From Cloacibacterium normanense (GTDB lineage: Bacteria; Bacteroidota; Bacteroidia; Flavobacteriales; Weeksellaceae): a stretch of 57,698 nt of DNA. Of this stretch, positions 50,961 to 57,698 are shown in pieces. Position 1 is the first letter of the stretch, and every line of letters begins with the position of its first letter. The notes under the pieces are model-generated. The model was not told the origin of the DNA. It was given only the letters and a program-made list of their open reading frames with translations, and searched no databases. The stretch is from the NCBI RefSeq assembly GCF_002943105.1, contig NZ_PTPZ01000011.1:1-57698 (forward strand), written 5' to 3'. Both the position numbers and the translations under genes were made by a program.

Positions 50961-52409
50961 ATGAAAAATTTACATTCAATTTTCGCATTTTTATTATTGC
51001 CAATTTTTCTTTTTTCTCAAAAAATTGACATCAAAAAGGAAAAAATTCAATACAATGAAAAAGAAGTAGCAGTTGTAAAATCACCATATTTAGATCACTA
51101 TGAATACTATACAATTACGGGTGAAAAGGTTTTTGAACTTGATTTGAAAGGAGTAGGTCTTACTGCAGATGAAATGTTGTTTTATATGACAATTACAGAT
51201 GGTAAAAAAACAACGCAGATTCCATATGAAGTAACAATCAATTCTTTTAAAGTTTCTAGAATTATTACACATCAGTTAGCTGTCAAACATCATTTAATTG
51301 ATGAAAAAGGAATCAACAAAGAAGAGTTAGATAAATTTTTATCAGTAGAAAGAGAAAATCTAGGAGAAAAGTATCTTGCAATGAAAATGAAAGCCAAAGA
51401 AGAACAGAATACTAAAAATGCTAAGATAAGCAGTGTAATATCTATATATAACCCTAGAATGGGCAAAAGTGGAGAAGTTTTATATGGTAATGCTTATAAT
51501 GCTAGAATAGCTGGGTATGTGAAATTATATACTTGTGATGCTTTTACAAGCAATCCTTGTATGGAAGTTTGGGATTTAGATGGTATTAAGGTAGCGCAAA
51601 TGTATCCCGCAAAAGGAATGAAAAACTATTTGGTCTCTACTTATGATGGTAGAGAATTTACTTTTGAAGCATCTAGACCTTATGCTCCATCAGATTACGT
51701 ATTTGTAACAGATTTAGTGGTAAATTTAATTCTTAATGATTATAAGCTAGAACATTACGAAAATTACAAAAGAGCAGAATTACAAAATGCCAAAATAAAA
51801 GATGCTGTTGCCAGAAGTATTAATTTATATGATGTTCCAGGATATGCAGTTGATAAAAAAGGCAAAAAATATGAAGGGAATCTTACCATTTGGTTTGAAA
51901 AATTAGATGTAGAAAGAACAGGTGAGAAATTACCAGAAATTGGAGCCGACATGTATGGACAACAAGTAACCGTGAAAACTGTAAATAATCTAGGAAGTTT
52001 TACAAGGACCTTTAATGCAGATTCTGGAGCCTATTTTTGCGCACAATTTAATGATGGAGAAGACTGTTATTATGGGCTTTCAGTAAAAGGAGAATTGATG
52101 AAAAAGTTACAAAATTTTGGAGATTTACATGGCAATAACTCTTATTTTTATAAACTTATTGAAAAGAAAAATAATATAATGCTGTTACAAGATCCCGTAG
52201 AGTTACAGAAATATGTGGTAAAAGTAAATAATCAAAGTATGGGACAGATGATAGATAATCGTTCTAATGATAAACTTTCCGAAAAACTTGCAGAATATCT
52301 TAAAGACTGCAAAAAAATATCAGATGAGATAAATGATAAAACTCTAGACGTGAAAAGTGAAGATAATCTTAAGTATATCATAGATGAATATTCTAAATGT
52401 CAAAAATAA
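50961..52409 (+). CDS. secreted protein of unknown family in the patatin series
   Basis: A 482-residue exported protein. The signal peptide is MKNLHSIFAFLLLPIFLFSQ, with cleavage near residue 19. The mature part has beta-rich segments with repeated Tyr/Asp, for example LTADEMLFYMTITDGKKTTQ, and a Cys-containing region, FTSNPCMEVWDLDGIKV. No catalytic motif is recognised. It starts 10 bases after the patatin gene, so it is translationally linked to the phospholipase. A role such as immunity, delivery or envelope display would be inference only. Confidence 0.65.
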   Translation: MKNLHSIFAFLLLPIFLFSQKIDIKKEKIQYNEKEVAVVKSPYLDHYEYYTITGEKVFELDLKGVGLTADEMLFYMTITDGKKTTQIPYEVTINSFKVSRIITHQLAVKHHLIDEKGINKEELDKFLSVERENLGEKYLAMKMKAKEEQNTKNAKISSVISIYNPRMGKSGEVLYGNAYNARIAGYVKLYTCDAFTSNPCMEVWDLDGIKVAQMYPAKGMKNYLVSTYDGREFTFEASRPYAPSDYVFVTDLVVNLILNDYKLEHYENYKRAELQNAKIKDAVARSINLYDVPGYAVDKKGKKYEGNLTIWFEKLDVERTGEKLPEIGADMYGQQVTVKTVNNLGSFTRTFNADSGAYFCAQFNDGEDCYYGLSVKGELMKKLQNFGDLHGNNSYFYKLIEKKNNIMLLQDPVELQKYVVKVNNQSMGQMIDNRSNDKLSEKLAEYLKDCKKISDEINDKTLDVKSEDNLKYIIDEYSKCQK

Positions 52410-52535
52410 TAATGTTCTACTGTGGTGTGAAATAACAATTTGCAAACCAGACAATTAAATCTTTTTAATAAAAATTTAACAAAGAGACAATTTAAAGACT
52501 GAAATATATCATTAGTTTTATATAAAATTATAACC

Positions 52536-54668
52536 ATGCCAGAAACAATTTCCCAAAGCTCAAGTTCTGAACTTTTTTCTATTAAAGAAGGTAGAAATAT
52601 AAGAGCAAAGCTATATGCAGAATCTGCTTTTTATTTAGATGCTTCTTTAGAATTTACTCAAAATGTAAACCAAAAATATGGTAAAGTAGAAACTGCTATT
52701 GCTCAATATAGAACAACATCAGTTGTTAATTACACAGGAAAAGTATTTGCTATTTGTACAGGACAGGTTTTCTTACAACCTATGCAAGATGATGCCACAA
52801 AAGTTAACCTAATTTTGCGTCCTTTTAAGCAACCTATTAATGGCTTACCAATCAAATATTTTATCTACAGAGGTTTGAAAAAATCAGATTTTTTTGCTAA
52901 TGGAAAATTACTTTCAAAATCTGAAGTTACTAGTGAGTTCATCAATAATGTGAGAGACGAATATGATAAATTTTATAATCAAAATAATAATTTAACAAAA
53001 CCAGACTTTTTAGCAAGTTTTTTGGGCTATAGAGAAATAGATGATGCTTTACAGGATGAAAACGAATTAATAGACGAATATTTTTTTAAAACATCTGAGA
53101 TAGAAGAAGATAAAGTAGCTTTTGAACTTCCTATGATACAGAAGGGAACTTATCTAGGAAATGCAGAAGGAACGATAGGTGTTGATATAGTTTTAAACAA
53201 AGGAGATTACTACATACAAAATGATGCTAATCCTTTTCAGTTAAATCTAAAGTTTGCGAGAGAAAAAGAGCACAAACTTACGTATGCCAATTATAGCGAT
53301 TTCCGTAAAAAATTAATTAGAGAAAACGCTATTGTTTTTATGGATATAGCGTCGTTTTATGGGTTACATTCAGAAAACGGGAAAATACATCTTAATAATT
53401 CTTCTGATGTTGCAAAATCTCCTGAATCTATTTTTAATTTGATTAAAAATTATCAAACCGCTGCAACTACTTATTTATATATACAAAGTAATAGACAACG
53501 ATCTTATAACTTCTATGGAAACTATAAAATTTCTGCTAATGATAACCATAATCTAAAAATAGGAACTGATGTTAATAATTTATCCGCAATGATATTTGGT
53601 GGTGAAGATTGGCCTGTTTTATCTTTTAAAAATGAGCAAAACTCTGAAAAATTATTTGTTTCACTTATAAATGATAAAAATTACTTTGATAAGGTTTTCT
53701 ATATAGACATTGCAAATCCTAAAGGAGAAAATGAAAATAATCTTTTCATTAAAGATTTAAAAAATGCTACAGAAACTAAAGATGTAGATTTTATTACACC
53801 TATTGAATTTAAAATTAGCAAATCAGCGGGGATTATAAAATTAGTATATGTTGGTAAGGATTTAGACGAAACTTATATAAATAATGAAAGTTTGTATTTA
53901 CTAAATAAACATCATAATGTAGTAAGAGATGTGTTCCCTGTAATTAATGCAAAAACACATCTTAAAGGAAATGGCAATTTTTATAAAATAAGTTTCAATG
54001 AAAAATATTTTGTGAATTTTAAATTGTTTTCCAATCTGCAATCTGTTTCTACAATTAACAATAGTGTGGTTTTTTATCAGGGGAAAAAGAAAATAGGACA
54101 AGACATTTTAGTAAAAGAAAAAGTTTTATTTGTTGCAAAAAAAGAAGACACTATAGATAGCAATGAAATTAATAATGTTAATCTTATTTTTGGAACAAGT
54201 AGTTCTATGTTTACATCTTTACCAAAAGATGTTGAAACAAAGATTTTGATGCAGAATCTCTATGGAGATACAAATTATAATTTCTATTATAATGAAATTA
54301 ATAATAGTGGAAATATTGTAAAACTTATAAAGTTAAAGTATAATGAACAATATGATACCACATACTTTTCTATTGGTATTACTAAAGAAGAGTTAGATAG
54401 ATTACTTACAATAGTGCCAGAAAATGCTACTAATGTAAAATTGTATTTAGAGGAAGAAGATATTAATCCTTTATTAGATATAGAGGCTAAAAAATCTTAC
54501 TTTAAATACTCTTTAGGAATAAATTTTGAAAACAGCAATGGAGGTTTGGCTGTTTTATCTCCTACACAGAAAGTATATGTTTATGGAGAAAGCATACATT
54601 TTCTTGCTTCTAGTGATTTTGTTAATTTTGAGACAAGTCTTATTTATGAACCTTTAATTATAGAGTAA
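52536..54668 (+). CDS. 710-residue protein of unknown family in the patatin series
   Basis: A long protein without a signal peptide. The first 120 residues are polar with a KLYAESAFYLDASLEFTQN segment. A beta-rich middle contains PIKYFIYRGLKKSDFF and FGGEDWPVLSF, and the C-terminal part ends with VYVYGESIHFLASSDF-type strands. The strand-rich text suggests a modular beta structure such as an adaptor, baseplate-like or sugar-binding protein, but no family is recognised. It follows the secreted protein after 126 bases and precedes the next gene by 3 bases. Confidence 0.6.
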   Translation: MPETISQSSSSELFSIKEGRNIRAKLYAESAFYLDASLEFTQNVNQKYGKVETAIAQYRTTSVVNYTGKVFAICTGQVFLQPMQDDATKVNLILRPFKQPINGLPIKYFIYRGLKKSDFFANGKLLSKSEVTSEFINNVRDEYDKFYNQNNNLTKPDFLASFLGYREIDDALQDENELIDEYFFKTSEIEEDKVAFELPMIQKGTYLGNAEGTIGVDIVLNKGDYYIQNDANPFQLNLKFAREKEHKLTYANYSDFRKKLIRENAIVFMDIASFYGLHSENGKIHLNNSSDVAKSPESIFNLIKNYQTAATTYLYIQSNRQRSYNFYGNYKISANDNHNLKIGTDVNNLSAMIFGGEDWPVLSFKNEQNSEKLFVSLINDKNYFDKVFYIDIANPKGENENNLFIKDLKNATETKDVDFITPIEFKISKSAGIIKLVYVGKDLDETYINNESLYLLNKHHNVVRDVFPVINAKTHLKGNGNFYKISFNEKYFVNFKLFSNLQSVSTINNSVVFYQGKKKIGQDILVKEKVLFVAKKEDTIDSNEINNVNLIFGTSSSMFTSLPKDVETKILMQNLYGDTNYNFYYNEINNSGNIVKLIKLKYNEQYDTTYFSIGITKEELDRLLTIVPENATNVKLYLEEEDINPLLDIEAKKSYFKYSLGINFENSNGGLAVLSPTQKVYVYGESIHFLASSDFVNFETSLIYEPLIIE

Positions 54669-54671
54669 AAT

Positions 54672-56465
54672 ATGAATACAATACAAATATTAGAATTTTT
54701 AAAATACTTTAGTCTTAAAGGACAATTGATTGGTTTTGATAATAGTGGAGGAGATTTTTTAGACTATGTTACAAAGGAGACAGAATTCATTACTACTCCA
54801 GAAAATTTAAAATTTAAAATACGACAGTTTAGGATAAATTGGGGAGAAGTAAAAAGTAATCAAAAATCAGTTAATTTTTGTGAAAGGAATTTTTGTTTTG
54901 ATTTGAGAAATAATTCTGACATTTTGGGTACGGAAAATAATCCTGAAAATTTAATCAGACCAATCAACGCAAAGCCATTTTCTTCTGGAGGAAAACAGTA
55001 TATAAGGTATCTCTTCTATTCAAATCATTATTATAATGAAATGAAAAGAGACCCAAATTGGCATATGCAAACTGTAAATCAGTATGACAATGTTTTATGG
55101 CTAAATGAAATGGGAGAATCTTATTATCCTTTTTCTATGATTATTTCAATCCCAAATGAAAGTAAAGTTGATTTTGAAAAGTTTTTAAATTTAAAAATGG
55201 GAGAAATTCAGTATCACAATGGAGTAAGAGAAGTTGAGAACAACACTTGGAGAAAATATTTTTATACAGCATTAGATAAGGCAATAAGAAATAATGCTGA
55301 AGATTTACAAGAGATATTAAAATATCCATCAGAAGTAATTATAGATGAACTATGTTTAAATAGTAATAATGAAACATATTCATTAAATGATTTAAAATTG
55401 CTGATTAAAAAAATTGCTGATTATTGGAATGGTATTTTTAGCTCAATAAGTGATGATGATAAAAAGAATTTGATATTTGGGATTTTAGAAAAAATTCAAA
55501 AAAAAGATGCTGGAGAAATTTATGATTTATTTTTTCAATCAGATACTCTATATTTTAAAAAATATAAAGATTTATTGGGGGATGATGAAGCAATAAAATT
55601 TGTTTATCTTTTGATGAGGCTTTTTTACATGAAAATAGATTTTAATGAATATAAAACGCAAATTAGTAATTTACCTTCTGATCATATAATTCCTATCATA
55701 AAAGAAGATTTTCTTCCTCATAATACTGGCGCAAGTAATGTGTTACTAACAAAAGGACCTGAGCCAAGTTACGAAATGACAGATTATGGATTAAAAATAG
55801 AAAAAATAGATTTTTATACTTTTAAATTTGGTGATTCTTATTCAAAGATTGTTACAGGTGAAAAAGATCCTTGTAGACTAATAAAAAATAAGTTTTATAA
55901 TTATAATGAAATTATTGGTCTTTTTTGTTGTTTTAGCAGAAAGGAAGTGGGTTTGATGCAAGGTATGATTTATCCTGTTCCTGCATTTGCTTATGAAGCT
56001 TTTCATAAAGGTCTTTCTAAAGATTATACCATACTGACTTTTATAAATGATTTATCTAATGCGGCAGGTGTTCTATTTCCTTTTTTTAATATTTTAATTG
56101 GTGAGGAAGTTGTTATTAATTTAATCCTACTCATAATAGGAGAAACTGGGCTTTTATTAGATAGTGATATAATGAAAGGTACTGTAGATGATTTAAAGAA
56201 AACACCAAAAGGAAAAGTATTCCTATATACGTATTATTTTATTTCTGGATTTTGGGGGAATTGTGAGCAAATCAATGTTGTATCTAAAGCTATCAATACA
56301 AATAAATATAAAGCTATTTTTGATTTTGAAAATTTACTTTCAGCTTGGGGAGCATTTTATGCAGATCCTAATGATTTTATGAGCGTTGCCGACAACCCTA
56401 ATAGAGAGGAATTAATAAAACTTATGAATAGGATTCAAAAAGATTATGAAAGATATAAAAAGTAA
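54672..56465 (+). CDS. 597-residue protein with a central hydrophobic hairpin, unknown family
   Basis: It starts 3 bases after the 710-residue gene, so the two form a unit. The first 330 residues are soluble, with ITTPENLKFKIRQFRINWGE and WHMQTVNQYDNVLWLNEMG. Around residues 465-500 there is a strongly hydrophobic pair of helices, AAGVLFPFFNILIGEEVVIN followed by LILLIIGETGLLL, able to enter a membrane. A further segment, LYTYYFISGFWGN, follows. A cargo or toxin domain with a pore-like hairpin would fit the downstream lipoproteins (possible immunity proteins), but no toxin family is recognised. Confidence 0.6.
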   Translation: MNTIQILEFLKYFSLKGQLIGFDNSGGDFLDYVTKETEFITTPENLKFKIRQFRINWGEVKSNQKSVNFCERNFCFDLRNNSDILGTENNPENLIRPINAKPFSSGGKQYIRYLFYSNHYYNEMKRDPNWHMQTVNQYDNVLWLNEMGESYYPFSMIISIPNESKVDFEKFLNLKMGEIQYHNGVREVENNTWRKYFYTALDKAIRNNAEDLQEILKYPSEVIIDELCLNSNNETYSLNDLKLLIKKIADYWNGIFSSISDDDKKNLIFGILEKIQKKDAGEIYDLFFQSDTLYFKKYKDLLGDDEAIKFVYLLMRLFYMKIDFNEYKTQISNLPSDHIIPIIKEDFLPHNTGASNVLLTKGPEPSYEMTDYGLKIEKIDFYTFKFGDSYSKIVTGEKDPCRLIKNKFYNYNEIIGLFCCFSRKEVGLMQGMIYPVPAFAYEAFHKGLSKDYTILTFINDLSNAAGVLFPFFNILIGEEVVINLILLIIGETGLLLDSDIMKGTVDDLKKTPKGKVFLYTYYFISGFWGNCEQINVVSKAINTNKYKAIFDFENLLSAWGAFYADPNDFMSVADNPNREELIKLMNRIQKDYERYKK

Positions 56466-56466
56466 A

Positions 56467-57078
56467 ATGAAAAATACATTATTTAAAACCTGTTCTTTAA
56501 TAATAATTTTAACTTATTTCGGAGGGTGTACCAATCATAAAAAATTGGATAAAGAAGAGCTGGAAATTGTTGCCAAATTGATAAACAAAAAATTATTTGA
56601 GAATCAAACTTCTTCAATAATTACAGATGAAATACTTGCGAAATATGAAAAAGATACCATAACAAATCCACTTGTAATAGATTCGTTAGTTAGAACAGAC
56701 GTTACAAATAGAAAGTATTATATTACAATATCCAATACACTTTTTCCAATAGATAGAAAAGGAGATTTGTTTAAAGAAACCATGAGTTTTCTTGTCTATT
56801 TTCCTTTGGATAGAGAGGATACTGTTGCTAGAAAAATCAATATAAAAGAATTAAATATTAGAAAAAATTTAATTCTTGTGCCAAATGAGCCTCCCAATAA
56901 TGGTCATATGTATTTAGGGAGTTTTGAAATTTCGAGAGTGGTATTTAATAGAAATTTAAAGCGTGCTCTAGTATATTATAAAGTAGATAAAGATGGTCAT
57001 CATTTTGAGTCCTCAATGAAAGAATTTATTAAAGAAAATGATGTTTGGGAAGTTAAAGAAAATAAATTTCCGAAATAA
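56467..57078 (+). CDS. lipoprotein, first of two tandem related copies
   Basis: A 203-residue lipoprotein from the ATG at 56467 (an in-frame ATG seven codons upstream overlaps the previous gene). The signal sequence ends in the lipobox TYFGGC. The mature part contains ARKINIKELNIRKNLILV and later MYLGSFEISRVVFN. Both are mirrored in the next gene (RKINFKDIKTRNN and FIYIGKFNISQIYF), so the two are paralogs. Lipoproteins repeated directly after a putative toxin gene are typical of immunity proteins, which is inference here. In-frame coding text continues after its TAA stop for 37 codons (57079-57192). Confidence 0.72.
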   Translation: MKNTLFKTCSLIIILTYFGGCTNHKKLDKEELEIVAKLINKKLFENQTSSIITDEILAKYEKDTITNPLVIDSLVRTDVTNRKYYITISNTLFPIDRKGDLFKETMSFLVYFPLDREDTVARKINIKELNIRKNLILVPNEPPNNGHMYLGSFEISRVVFNRNLKRALVYYKVDKDGHHFESSMKEFIKENDVWEVKENKFPK

Positions 57079-57192
57079 GTAAGCAAAACTGATGATTTTA
57101 AAGAATTAAAAAAAATTGATGAAGGACAATATAAGAGAATTGAAAATGAGCTAAATAAAATATCAGAATATTATGACGAAATTATTAAATAA
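57079..57192 (+). pseudogene. 37-codon coding-like tail after the lipoprotein stop
   Basis: In the same frame as the preceding lipoprotein, right after TAA (57076-57078), the sequence stays open for 37 codons: VSKTDDFKELKKIDEGQY and then RIENELNKISEYYDEIIK before TAA at 57190. It reads like a helical protein end but has no start codon. It may be the tail of a third gene lost by deletion, or a former C-terminus of the lipoprotein. Its end overlaps the start of the next lipoprotein gene. Confidence 0.45.
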
Positions 57193-57698
57193 AATAGTAA
57201 AGCTGATATTTTTAGTATCAGTCTTATTAATAAGTTGCCAATCAGATGAAAATCAAGATGAAAATGAAATTATAAATTTAATACAAAGCACCTTAATAAA
57301 GCCAATACTCTATCCTAATTTTATTAAAAAAAATAAAATTTATTTATCTCAAAAAGATTATGATAAAGCCAATGTAATTCTTTTAATTGAACCAAAACCT
57401 TTAGATTCGGTTTGGTATTCAAAAGTTCTGGCTAATAATAAGTTTACATATCTACTCTCTGATACTATGTTAGAGCCAAAATTAAAAAATGATAATTTCG
57501 TGAAAATGATGACAATGATGAATGGCATAGATTTAAACAAACCATCGCATAAATTGAGAAAAATTAATTTTAAAGATATTAAAACTAGAAATAATATTAT
57601 TAGAATAGATAATAAAAATAAAAATCCAAAAGGTTTCATTTATATTGGGAAATTTAATATTTCTCAAATCTATTTTGATAATAAAAGAGTTAATGCCT
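57173..57698 (+). CDS. lipoprotein, second tandem copy, cut off by the window end
   Basis: At least 175 residues from the ATG at 57173, running off the right edge. The signal sequence MTKLLNKIVKLIFLVSVLLI is followed by the lipobox ISC (Cys near residue 22). RKINFKDIKTRNN and IYIGKFNISQIYF mirror the preceding lipoprotein, so the two arose by duplication. The sequences have diverged strongly outside these blocks, as happens in immunity gene arrays. The remaining C-terminus lies outside. Confidence 0.7.
   Translation, partial: MTKLLNKIVKLIFLVSVLLISCQSDENQDENEIINLIQSTLIKPILYPNFIKKNKIYLSQKDYDKANVILLIEPKPLDSVWYSKVLANNKFTYLLSDTMLEPKLKNDNFVKMMTMMNGIDLNKPSHKLRKINFKDIKTRNNIIRIDNKNKNPKGFIYIGKFNISQIYFDNKRVNA

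Overview
The window looks like accessory DNA from a Bacteroidota bacterium of the Flavobacteriia, most likely the Chryseobacterium/Elizabethkingia/Riemerella group (Weeksellaceae). The grounds are strong AT richness, -7 promoter boxes of the form TAnnTTTG, a SusC/SusD outer-membrane pair, an AraC-type regulator fused to TPRs and a membrane anchor, DUF6520 and DUF3853 proteins, an RteC regulator and a PRTRC cassette. The genus is an inference. No rRNA, tRNA, insertion sequence or CRISPR array was recognised.

Left part (1-19.6 kb): a defence island. It starts with pieces of a type I restriction-modification locus: a start-less hsdS target-recognition fragment on the minus strand running off the window edge, a tyrosine recombinase, a Fic gene broken by one in-frame amber codon, and an intact hsdR. 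After two small membrane proteins and a truncated DUF1016 (YhcG-type) nuclease gene comes a complete QatABCD system. Next is a Hachiman pair (hamA, hamB), followed 13 bases later by an AAA ATPase/HNH nuclease pair of Septu type. The last four genes look like one operon that ends in a hairpin at about 19.1 kb.

Middle (19.6-31 kb): a small XRE repressor faces a leader region rich in inverted repeats. The leader precedes a TlpA-like thioredoxin, a SusC/RagA receptor and a SusD/RagB lipoprotein, which together form an outer-membrane import unit. A minus-strand group of small envelope proteins (DUF6520, a MauE/DoxX-like membrane protein, a 54-residue protein, a lipoprotein) and an AraC/TPR regulator follow. 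Then come RteC and an excisionase-like HTH gene, as in CTnDOT-type conjugative elements.

Mobile-element core (31-41.5 kb): HTH/replication-type proteins, DUF3853, a Rep-type initiator followed directly by seven 18-bp iteron-like repeats, a Toprim primase-like protein, a DUF6922 protein, SSB and a PRTRC cassette (E, C, F, B and ThiF-type A). Rep plus iterons suggests that this element can replicate like a plasmid. No relaxase or conjugation gene lies in the window.

Right part (41.7-57.7 kb): poorly known cargo. A DUF6904 gene and a GNAT-like gene come first. A minus-strand pair encodes an 822-residue protein of unknown family with what look like three ferredoxin-type repeats, and a calcineurin-like phosphoesterase; the two genes overlap by 17 bases. 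Divergent from it is a series of a patatin-like phospholipase, a secreted 482-residue protein, unknown 710- and 597-residue proteins, and two tandem related lipoproteins, the second cut by the window end. The phosphoesterase pair and the patatin series are the best candidates here for undescribed systems.
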